Assembly: GCF_005577435.1 (NCBI RefSeq) | Contig: NZ_CP040396.1 | Location: forward strand, 3,796,501 to 3,860,500 | Length of the DNA stretch: 64,000 bases | Direction of reading: 5' to 3' | Source of the DNA: Paenibacillus algicola | GTDB lineage: Bacteria > Bacillota > Bacilli > Paenibacillales > Paenibacillaceae | Shown: one piece after another, positions 1 through 9,800 of the stretch | Position numbering within the stretch: position 1 is the stretch's first letter | Layout of the letters: every line of letters starts with the position of its first letter | Translations under genes and position numbers: made by a program | Notes under the pieces: model-generated | Seen by the model: the letters and a program-made list of their open reading frames with translations, nothing else | What the model was told of the DNA's origin: nothing | Databases searched by the model: none

Positions 1-45
1 CGGCTGTTTCCGGGAGACGCGCTCTAGCACGATATCAGTTTTCAA
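1..45 (-). CDS. 5' end of an unidentified gene, cut by window edge
   Basis: A possible TTG start at 45 is preceded by AAAGGGTGG at a 5-base spacing and opens a frame of 15 codons (MKTDIVLERVSRKQP) that runs off the left edge. It lies 72 bases beyond the stop of the GNAT gene and in the same direction, so it would be the next gene of the NRPS/PKS operon. No thioesterase or other release domain has appeared in this operon by this point, so a release or tailoring enzyme may lie here or further left. Too short to identify. Confidence 0.3.
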   Translation of the reverse strand, partial: MKTDIVLERVSRKQP

Positions 46-117
46 TGTTTCCACCCTTTCATAGGAGCTCCAGCGCCTAATTGGTTTTGGCATGGCTTTT
101 GTGGTTCACGGCAAAGG

Positions 118-636
118 TTAATTCCTCGAAATTTCCTTGTAATAAAAGACCGTCGCGTCCAGGCTTCCATGACTGGACAATGCAAAGCGGGGAATCGTAC
201 CCGCCTCGATATAACCTTCCGACCGGTACAGCAGATTGGAAGGGTCTCCCTGCCGCGTGTCGAGCACGAGCAGGCTTCGCCCTTCTCTGACAGCACCGGC
301 CTCGGCTGCCTTCATTAAAGCTCTTCCGATGCCTTTTTGCCGATGATCCGGATGCACCATCAGCTTCGCCACCTCGGCCCGGTGCAGTCCATTCTCCTTC
401 ATAGACAAATGCAGCTGGACCGTTCCGCACACGACCTCCTGATCCATGGCCACCCATAGCAGGACGTCCTCACCCGGCACCTTCCTCCAATAGGATTCAG
501 CACTTGCCAGGCTGAGCGGGGGCATAAAGCCTACGGAGGCTCCATCCTCCACGACAGCTGCGAGCAGTTCACTCAGGCTCTGCAGCAGCGGGGCACTCAG
601 CTCCTTGAACTCTACACATTGCAGGTTGCTGATCAT
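118..636 (-). CDS. GNAT-family N-acetyltransferase
   Basis: A 172-residue protein of usual GNAT length. The acetyl-CoA binding signature is visible around residues 90-110 (VAKLMVHPDHRQKGIGRALM, with the Q/RxxGxG/A loop), followed by a helix and strand ending in VLDTRQGDPSN and a LYRSEGY motif, as in small-molecule acetyltransferases. Its ATG overlaps the PKS stop as ATGA, so it is translationally coupled to the last visible megasynthase gene. A GGAGG-rich stretch lies about 11 bases upstream. Position suggests a tailoring or self-resistance role (acetylating the product), but this is inference; generic GNATs also acetylate amines, peptides or ribosomal proteins. Confidence 0.85.
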   Translation of the reverse strand: MISNLQCVEFKELSAPLLQSLSELLAAVVEDGASVGFMPPLSLASAESYWRKVPGEDVLLWVAMDQEVVCGTVQLHLSMKENGLHRAEVAKLMVHPDHRQKGIGRALMKAAEAGAVREGRSLLVLDTRQGDPSNLLYRSEGYIEAGTIPRFALSSHGSLDATVFYYKEISRN

Positions 637-3600
637 GACTGCTTGACTCCTTCCTCCTTCAATTTGTCGAGCTCTCTCTGGATGTCGTCCAGAGACTGTC
701 CTTCCAGCTCCTTCAGCAGCGCCTCCAGCTCTGCTGCTTCCTCCTCTGGACTCCCCTTTGCATCCGGCAGCGCCTCGATCACCTGTCTGGCCAAGCCGCG
801 GATAGTCGGCTCATCGAACATATTTTCTAGCTGCAGCTCTATATCATAGGCATTGCGGATACGGGTCATCAGCTGAATCGCCAGCATGGAATTGCCGCCC
901 AATGTAAAGAAATCATCATCCAGGCCGATCGGAGAAATGCCGAACAGGTCCTCCCAGATCCCCCGCACCTCTTCCAGCACACCCTCGGGGCTTTTATCAA
1001 GCGCCGCGGCAGCAGCCGGTGCCGACGGCTCCGTGACCCCCGTTGCGCTGTCCACTTCGCCTTTGTCCGTCGGATAAGAGGACGCGGATGAGTCGGCTGC
1101 AGTTGCAGACGCGACCTCCTGCCCGGATTGCAAGAAGCTCAGGCTGCCCTGTCCAATCCAGTAGCGCTTGCGCTGAAACGGATAGGTCGGAAGCGCAATC
1201 CGCCTTGCGATTCGATCCGGATGCACATCGCTCCACTTCACGGCAACACCCTCACACCACAGTCGGCCAAGTGCCTGCAGCAGAAATCCCCGGTCCTCCT
1301 GGCGATCCTTGGGATGGCGAATGAGCGGAACGGCGGACGGTGTCCGGGTCTGCGGCCCCTGCTGACTCATCAGGCCGCTGAGCACATGACCTGGTCCAAT
1401 CTCTACCAGCAGCAGACCTGGGTCTGACATCAGGGCGCTTGCGCCTTCTGCAAACCGGACGCTCTGCCTTACATGCTCCCCCCAATAGCCGGGATCCATG
1501 ACCTGTTCCGGCTGAATCCAGCTCCCCGTTACATTAGATATGTACGGAATCTGCGGAGCATGCAGGGTGATGCGTGAGACTGTCGCCGTAAAGGGCTCGA
1601 TCACGGGGTCCATCATCGACGAGTGGAAGGCATGAGACGTATGGAGGAGATAGGCTTCAATGCCTTCCTGACGAAGCTCGTCACGAAGGCGCTCCATATC
1701 CTCTTTATTCCCGGCCACCACCGTAATCTCCGGTGCGTTCACGGCAGCGACCGACAAGGAGCCGAAGAGATGCTCCCGAGTCTTTGACTCTGGCAGATGC
1801 ACTGACATCATGACCCCCGGCGGCATGCTCTGCATCAGCCTGCCCCGTTCAGCGACGAGCTCCAGTGCATCCTCCAGTGTGAAGACTCCGGCAAGACAAG
1901 CCGCGGTGTACTCGCCAATGCTGTGACCGAGCATGCATGCCGGGGTCAAGCCCCACGCCTCCAGCTGCTTGGCCATCGCATACTGAACAATGAACAGACT
2001 CGGCTGGGCCACCGATGTTTCCTGCAGCCGGGAGGCTGCATCGGCATCCTGTTCATTCCACCACAGCGTCCTCAGATCCAAGCCCAGCCTCGGCTGCAGC
2101 CGCTCACAGCAGGTGTCGACGGCTTCGCGGAAGACGGGCTCGCTCTCATACAGCCCGCGAACCATGCCAATATATTGCGAGCCCTGGCCCGGGAACAGAA
2201 ATCCCAGCCGCTTCGGAGCAGCGGCATGACGCGCATGCAGCTTCCCGCTTCGCTGCTTCAACTGCTCAGCCGCCTCTGCCATAGAGCCGGCACTGAAGGC
2301 CATGCGGTAAGGAAACTCTTTTCGCCCTTCCTGCAGCGTAAATGCGACATCCGCCAGCGAAAGGTCAGGGTGCTGCTCCAGATGCTGCTGCAGCTGGTCC
2401 GCGGCCTGCTCCAGTGCATCTTCGCTCAGCGCGGACAACACCAGCAGCTCGGCAGCCGGAGCGACCCCGGCCGCTGCCTTGACTGCCGGGCTCTCCTCCA
2501 GCACGACATGGGCGTTCGTACCACCCATGCCGAAGCTGCTGACACCTGCGCGGCGAGGGAAGCCTTCTGGCTGCTCCCAAGTCCGCGCCTTCGTATTTAC
2601 AACAAACGGGCTTTGCGCAAAATCAATATTCGGGTTCGGCTGCTCGAAATGCAGGCTCGGCGGAATCACCCCATGATGCAGTGAGAGCACCGTCTTGATC
2701 AGCCCTGCGACACCGGATGCGGCGCCCAGATGGCCGATGTTGGATTTGACAGAGCCAATGGCACAGAAGCCTTTCTGCTCCGTGTCCATACGGAATACGC
2801 GGCTCAGCGCCGCAATCTCGATGGGATCTCCCAGCGGCGTCCCGGTTCCATGGGCCTCGATCATTCCGATCGTGCTTGGAAGCACGTCGGCCATCGCCTG
2901 TGCGTCCAGAATGACCTCCGCCTGGCCATTGACGCTCGGCGCCGTGAAGCTGACCTTGTCAGAGCCGTCATTGTTGATCGCGCTGCCCTTAATAACCGCG
3001 TACACGGTATCCCCTTCCTGCAGGGCGTCCTCCAGACGTTTCAGGACGACCACGCCGACACCGTTACCGAAGATCGTCCCGCTTGCCTTGGCATCAAAGG
3101 GACGGCAGTGTCCGTCCGAAGCCAGGACATCCCCTTCCTGGTGGAGGTAGCCTGTCTTTTGCTGGGCCACAATGGATACGCCGCCTGCCAAAGCCATGTC
3201 ACATTCCCCGCCGAGCAGGCTCTGAACCGCGAAATGGACGGCCACGAGCGAGGTGGAGCAAGAGGTCTGTACACTAACGCTCGGTCCCTTCAGGTTGAGC
3301 TTGTAGGACATCCGGGTCGCCAGGTAATCCTTCTCATTGCCGTGCCGGATGGCGAGCTCTCCCACCGAATCCACGAGGCCGGGCTCCGAGTACAGATGAA
3401 ACAGGTAGCTGCTACTGAAGACGCCGGCGAAGACACCGATGCGTCCGCTGTATTTCTCCGGCGTATATCCGGCAAGCTCCAGCGCCTCCCAGCCCTTCTC
3501 CAGAAACAGCCGCTGCTGCGGGTCCAGAATTTCCGCCTCTCTAGGTGTCATGCCGAAGAATGTCGCATCAAACTGATCCGTATCCTCAATGATCGACCCC

Positions 3601-3791
3601 GCCCGAACATAATTGGGGCGCTTGTAGACGTCTTTTTTAACGCCTGCCTGCTCCAGCTCTTCATCACTGAAAAAAACAATGCTCTCTGTTCCCTCCACCA
3701 GATTGCTCCAGAATGCTTCCACATTGGAAGCCCCCGGAAAACGGCAGTTCATGCCGACAACAGCAATTTCGGTTCCGTTCATTTCCTGCAT
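633..3791 (-). CDS. Type I polyketide synthase module (KS-AT-ACP)
   Basis: A 1052-residue protein that adds one C2 unit to a chain handed over by the NRPS. KS: about residues 1-430, with the active Cys in SCSTS near 177 and the His motifs EAHGTGTPLGDP and KSNIGHLG. AT: about 545-855, with FPGQGSQY, GHSIGEY near 624 and HAFHS near 720; HAFH is the usual mark of malonyl-CoA selection. Carrier protein: Ser near 967 in LGGNSM, which reads more like a PCP than an ACP. There is no KR, DH, ER or thioesterase, so the beta-keto group would remain. The acidic C-terminal tail (LEALLKELEGQSLDDIQREL) resembles a docking or linker helix. The start at 3791 has GGAGG 9 bases upstream, 20 bases after the preceding stop; a longer reading back to 3926 overlaps the NRPS and has no better signal. 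Confidence 0.93.
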   Translation of the reverse strand: MQEMNGTEIAVVGMNCRFPGASNVEAFWSNLVEGTESIVFFSDEELEQAGVKKDVYKRPNYVRAGSIIEDTDQFDATFFGMTPREAEILDPQQRLFLEKGWEALELAGYTPEKYSGRIGVFAGVFSSSYLFHLYSEPGLVDSVGELAIRHGNEKDYLATRMSYKLNLKGPSVSVQTSCSTSLVAVHFAVQSLLGGECDMALAGGVSIVAQQKTGYLHQEGDVLASDGHCRPFDAKASGTIFGNGVGVVVLKRLEDALQEGDTVYAVIKGSAINNDGSDKVSFTAPSVNGQAEVILDAQAMADVLPSTIGMIEAHGTGTPLGDPIEIAALSRVFRMDTEQKGFCAIGSVKSNIGHLGAASGVAGLIKTVLSLHHGVIPPSLHFEQPNPNIDFAQSPFVVNTKARTWEQPEGFPRRAGVSSFGMGGTNAHVVLEESPAVKAAAGVAPAAELLVLSALSEDALEQAADQLQQHLEQHPDLSLADVAFTLQEGRKEFPYRMAFSAGSMAEAAEQLKQRSGKLHARHAAAPKRLGFLFPGQGSQYIGMVRGLYESEPVFREAVDTCCERLQPRLGLDLRTLWWNEQDADAASRLQETSVAQPSLFIVQYAMAKQLEAWGLTPACMLGHSIGEYTAACLAGVFTLEDALELVAERGRLMQSMPPGVMMSVHLPESKTREHLFGSLSVAAVNAPEITVVAGNKEDMERLRDELRQEGIEAYLLHTSHAFHSSMMDPVIEPFTATVSRITLHAPQIPYISNVTGSWIQPEQVMDPGYWGEHVRQSVRFAEGASALMSDPGLLLVEIGPGHVLSGLMSQQGPQTRTPSAVPLIRHPKDRQEDRGFLLQALGRLWCEGVAVKWSDVHPDRIARRIALPTYPFQRKRYWIGQGSLSFLQSGQEVASATAADSSASSYPTDKGEVDSATGVTEPSAPAAAAALDKSPEGVLEEVRGIWEDLFGISPIGLDDDFFTLGGNSMLAIQLMTRIRNAYDIELQLENMFDEPTIRGLARQVIEALPDAKGSPEEEAAELEALLKELEGQSLDDIQRELDKLKEEGVKQS

Positions 3792-3810
3792 GGACACACA
3801 CCTCCACGTA

Positions 3811-6800
3811 TTAGGTATTGCGATGACGGCCGCCTTTGAGCCTTGCCTGACGGCGCTGCTCCAGCGACTGCTGCCGCATGTCCGCCCGATGGCGGTGGAC
3901 TTCGCCGGTTGCTGCAGCCGGCTCACTGCCTTGCTTCAGATGTGCTGCCAGCGAAGAAAGCGTTGGATATTGAAACAGCTCCACTACCGGGATATCTCTG
4001 CCCAGCGCGTCAGACAGCTGTGTCTTGGCCTGAAGCAGCAGCAGTGAATGGCCGCCAAGATCAAAAAAGTTATCATACCTTCCCACCCGCTCCACGCCCA
4101 GCAGCCGGCACCAGATGCCCTCCAGCATCTGCTCAAGACTATCTTGCGGCGCGCTATAGCTTAAGGCAGAGGCATTGCGGTCAAAAGCTTCAGCAGGATC
4201 AGGCAGCCGGGCGCGGTCGATCTTGCCGTTCGGCGTGAGCGGCAGCTCTTCCAGCGGAATGAAGGCGCCAGGCACCATATAGCCTGGCAGCCGGCTTCGG
4301 GCGTAGGAGCGCAGCTCTGCTAGCGATACGCCTTCCGGTGCGGATACGTAGTACGCTGCGAGCCTTTTGCCGCCGTCAGGAGCAGGGCACGCGGCGATCG
4401 CCACCTCCTGCACCCCTTCGTACCCGGCGAGGACGCTCTGGATCTCGCCGAGCTCCACGCGCATGCCCCGGATCTTCACCTGATCATCACGCCGGCCTGC
4501 AATCTGAAGGCTCCCATCCGGCAAATAATGTCCCAGATCTCCACTGAAATACAGCAGGTCCTGCTCCTCCTGAGTGAACGGGCTGCTTGCGAACCGCCCT
4601 TGCTCCTGATCTTCCGCGCTCAGGTAGCCCAGCGTCCTGAATGGCGTGCGGATGACGAGCTCCCCCATTTCTCCAATGCCGCACAGCCTGCGGTCAGGAC
4701 CTAGCACGAGCAGCTGCGTCTGAGGGAGCGGAGAGCCGACCGGCTGAACCGGCGGCAGACTGCCTTGTGCCGGAACGCGGTAAAAGTACTTCGCAAGTGT
4801 CGTTTCTGTCGGACCGTACAGGTTGATGATTTCGGCGGAGCTGCCGAAAGCGTCCCGCCAGTCCCGGATCAGAAAGCCCGGCAACGGCTCCCCGGCAAAA
4901 AACACAGCTCTGAGCGCAGTCAGCGGGCGAGACTGCCCTTGTCCCAGCCAGGATTGCGCCAAGGATGGGACGGTATGCAGAATCGTGATCCGGTTCTTGT
5001 CCATCCAGGGCAGGATGGCTGCCGCAGACACATCTCTCTCCTCATCCGGCAGGCAGAGCACTGCCCCTGAGATCAGCGGCGTGAGGATATCCCGCAGCAC
5101 GACGTCAAAGGCAAGCCCGGTCAGCTGCGCGGCTCGGTCTCCGGGACCAATGCCAAACGTCTCCCGCTGCCAGGTCAGGAAATGAGACAGGCCTTTATGA
5201 CAGCCGAGAATCCCTTTGGGACGGCCCGTCGTGCCTGAAGTGAAGAAGATGTAAGCCGGGTCGTCCGGCTGCAGCGTCGGCCAGACCTCTGGGGATGCTG
5301 CTCCCGGCGGTACAGATGCAGGGGCTCCTTCAGCCGCTGCCAGGATGCCGTTTTCTTGCAGGAGGTACAGATGGGTCCATGCCTCCTCCCGAAGCCACCG
5401 CTCTTCACGGTCTTCGCTGCCGACATCTATCCATCGGCGTGCGCCCGCCAGAGCCAGCATGCCCTTGCCACGCTCCGGCAATGTGCCGGGGCCGATGGTC
5501 AGCAGAACCCCTCCCGCCTTCATAACACCTAACATGGCTGCAACCAGTCCGAAGCTTCGCCGGCCGGTCAGAGCGACGGCTTCTCCCCGCTGCAGCCCTT
5601 CCTCCAGAAGCCTTGCGGCCAGCTGCTCCACCGCTTCTCCCAGCTCTCCGTAAGTCCACTGTTTCTGTCTGTGCGAGATGGCAGGTGATGCCGGCTGACG
5701 GGCGATGACCGCCTCCAGCAGCTCCGTAACTGCCGGAAATCTTGGCTCCTCCAAAGGCTCCGCGGGATTCGGCAGCAGCGAGAGGCTCCGCGGGGTAACC
5801 AGTGAACAAGAGGAGATGACCGCTTCCGGGTTCATGGACAGCTGGCTCAGCAGATGCACATACTGGGCGGCCAGCTCCTGCATTCGGGCAGCACTGTACA
5901 GGTCCTTCTGATACACGAATTCCAGCTCCAGCCCGTCATCACGTTCATGAATATAGAGGGTGAGTGCAAATTTGGCCTGCGGCTCACCGAGCTCCAGAGG
6001 TGATATCTGCATCTCCATCAATTCCGCCTCATACCCTGGCGTATTCACATGATTAATCATGACGTCAAAGATCGGGTTGCGGCTGATATGCCGCTCCGGC
6101 TGCACCAGCTCCACCAGCTTTTCAAACGGAATATCCTGATGGCTGTACGCGTCCAGACATACAGCCCTGGTTCGGCGAAGCAGCTGGGTGAAGGTTGGGT
6201 CGCCCGAAACGTCCAGCCGCAGCGCGAGCGTATTCAGGAAGCAGCCAATCAGCGGCTCGGTCTCGGCTTGGCTCCGTCCCGCAATCGGCGAGCCGATGAC
6301 GAAATCCTCCTGCTGGCTCAGCCGCTTCAAGAGCACGGCAAAGGCAGCCAGCAGTGCCATGAACAGCGTAGCCTGTCCCGTGCGGCACAGCTCCTGAAGC
6401 TGCTGCTGCACCTGCGGTGCAACCCGCTGCTTCACCCGCCCTCCGCGGTAGCCCGGCCGCTCCGGCCTTGGATAGTCTGCCGGCAGCTCCAGTACGGGTA
6501 ACTCCCCGCCCAGCTGCCTCATCCAGTAGCTCTGCTGGCGAGTCCATTCGTCCTGGCTGATCGCCTCATTTTGCCAAGCCGCATAATCGGCATACTGTAC
6601 TTTCAGCTCGGACAGGCCCGGCGGCAGATGATATCGGGCTTCCCGGTACAGCTGGCCCAGCTCGCGAACGAAAATGCCAATCGACCAAGCGTCGGAAATG
6701 ATATGATGCATCGTGATGAGCAGATGATATTCCAGCTCCTTCAGCTGGAGCAGCAGCACGGATAACAGCGGTCCGCGCTCCAGATCAAAAGACTGAGCCA

Positions 6801-9800
6801 TTTCCTGTGCCGCCAGCCGCTCGGCTTCAGCTTGGCGCTGCTCCATAGACCCTGACTGCAAATCCTTTATTCGGAGCGTGAAGGAGGAGGCTGCCGATAC
6901 GCGCTGAATCGGCTCACCTTCCAGATGAAAGGTTGTCCTTAAGGCTTCGTGACGCGCAATCAGCCGCTCCAGGGCACGGGCCAAGCAAGCTTTATCCAGT
7001 GGTCCGCTCATGCTGACAGCACCGAAAATGTTATAAGCCGCGCTTCCCGGCGACAGCCGGTCCAGAAACCACAGGCGCTGCTGTGCAAAGGATAGCGGCA
7101 CTCCTCCCTCCCGAGTTACTCTTGCCATTACAGGAGCGTCAGCAGCGTTTGCGGAGAAGATCGTTTCCGGCGCGATTTGCCGGGACTTCTCAAGCAATGT
7201 CGCAATGCCATAGACTGTAGGATGCTCAAACAGGGTGCGAAGCGGAAATTGAATCTCAAAGGCCGACCGGATCCGAGATGCCACTTGCGCTGCCAGAATT
7301 GAATGTCCCCCTATGTCGAAAAAATCATCATGAATTCCGATTGGAGCTGTTCTCAACACCTCCTGCCAAATCTCTGCGATTTCCTTCTCCGTGGACGTCC
7401 GGGGAGCCGGTGATTCCAGGGGATCCGCAGACTGCGGGCTAGAGCTGGACCGATCAGAGTCAATCTTTGCTGCAGAGAAAGCCGGCGCTGTCCCAAGGCT
7501 AGGCCCTGCAGGAGGATATCCCTTCCCCGAAGCGCATAGCTCATCCAGCTCCTGCAGGGTGAGCTGCGGCTGCCAGGCCAAGAGCTGCAGCCGCTGCAGC
7601 AGCTGCTCACCCATGTCTTCCACGGCTTCTGCGCTGAAGGCAGCAGTGTTGTACTCCATGTAAAGAGTGAATCCATCCTTCACCTCTACGGCCTCTACCG
7701 TCAGATGAAATTTGGCGATGCCTTGCTCCAGTCTGCACTGTCGCAGCGGCTGTCCGTCCAGGTGAAGCTCCTCAGATGCTGTGTTTTGCATGACGAACAA
7801 GGTATCAAACAGCGGATTCTGGCCCGGACCTCGTTTAACGGGAAGCTTGCGGACCATCTCCTCAAAAGGATACGCCGCGTGCTTCAATGCCTCGATGGTC
7901 ATGCAGCGAACCTGCTCCAGGTATTGAAGGGCGGTCAAACGCCGGTCTACCCTGCTGCGCAAAGGCAGCGTGTTGGCGAACATGCCGATGACATTATTCG
8001 TGTCGGGGTGGTTTCGGTTTGCGGCAACCGTGCCCACTACGACCTCCTCCCGCGATGTACATGCAGACAGCCACGCAGTGCAGGCGCTCAGGAATACCAT
8101 AAACAAGGTGCTGCAGGTGCGTGAAGCCAGCTCACGGAGACCCGCTGTGATTTCGGCAGATACGTTTATACTCCGGACTTCTCCGGTGTGGGTATGTGAA
8201 GCTTTTGTTAATGTCGTTAATAAATTGTTATTTGAATTATTTAGTCCGTTATTCGTTAATGAGTTTAACGATGCTGAGACGGTGTCGCTCCTCCCGCCTT
8301 GGCTGTAATCATACCCGCGGAGATGATCCAGCCAGAAGGCCTCACTGACCTTCATTGCAGGGGTATCCAGCTGCTCCAGGTACCACATTGTGTAATCCTT
8401 ATATTGCAAACGCAGCGGCGTAAGCGGCTGTTGTTCATAAGCTCTCATGAACTCATGAGTCAGCTGGGACACGGATACCCCGTCCGAGATGATGTGATGC
8501 ATATCAAACAAAATGCGGCTTTGCCCGTGATCCAGCTCGATCGCCGATACCCGAAACAGCGGGGCACGCTGGATATCGAATGGCTGAATCCAGGAGGAGA
8601 TCAGGCGCTTTGCTTCCATCTCTGTAACCCCCTGCAGCAGCTTTAGCTCCAGCTCTACGGTGGGCTCAATATGCTGAAACGGCTCATTGTTTACCATGCG
8701 GAAGGAGGTTCTCAGACTTTCATGACGTTCCACCAGCTGCTCCCAGGCATGTGTAAAGCGGTCCAGATCCAGAGTCCCGGACAACTCCAGCATAAGAGGC
8801 ATGTTATACCGCGTAGATTCCGGCTCCAGCTCATGGAGCACATACAATCTTTTCTGGGCGGGGGACAGCGGGTAGTACGCTCGCTCCGCTGCTGCCGGAA
8901 TAGGCGCAAGGCTCGGTGCCGCTTCTTCTGTCTGCTGCGATGTCAATCCGGCAATGGTCGGCAGGTCAAACAGCTCAGCCAGTGTCCACTCACGCCCTAG
9001 CTTACTCTTCATGCGGCTTAGCAGGCTCATCGCGGATAACGAATGACCTCCCAATTCAAAAAAGTGATCGTGAACCCCGACCCGGTCCACCCCCAGCACC
9101 TCGGCCCACACTTCAGCCATGCCCTGCTCCAGCGGGGTTCGTGGAGCGACATAGTCTGCTCCCGGTGCCTTCCAGACTCCCGGGTCCGGCAGTCCCCGGC
9201 GGTCCACCTTACCGTTTGGAGACAGCGGCATTTCATCCAGCAGGATGAATGCTCCCGGCACCATGTACTCTGGCAGCCGCTGCTGCAATGCGGTCCGCCA
9301 GGTCCGCTGCAGCTCCGCTGGAGGTCTGTCAGCGGAAGCTGCAGCGGGTTGGGCTGCAGCCGTTTCTGTGGTCGCTTCTGTGGCCCATTCTGCAGCCGTT
9401 TCTGCGATACCTCCCGTCTGCGCATCCGCAGGATTTGCATCTCCCGGCACTACGTACGCAATCAGCCGGTTCTCTCCAGCTTCATCGTCTCGGGCCACGA
9501 CCACTGCTTCCTTGACCCCGCTGCACTCCCGCAATGCGGCTTCAATCTCGCCCAGTTCAATCCGGTATCCTCTAATCTTCACCTGGTGGTCCATGCGTCC
9601 CAGATAGACCACCGTCCCGTCCGGCCTGTACTTCGCCAGATCGCCGGTCCGGTACAGCTTAGAAGAGTGTCCTTCGCCGTACGGATGGTCTACAAATTTC
9701 TCGGCGGTCTTCAGCTCGTCTCCTAAATACCCGCCGCCGACCTGTCCCCCGGCGATGCATAGTTCACCCGGTACCCCGATGGGCACCAGCCCCAGTCCTT

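Noticed and set aside
3791..3926. PKS start at 3926
   Set aside because: It would overlap the NRPS 3' end by about 115 bases with no good site; the ATG at 3791 has GGAGG at 9 bases and the protein begins at the KS domain.
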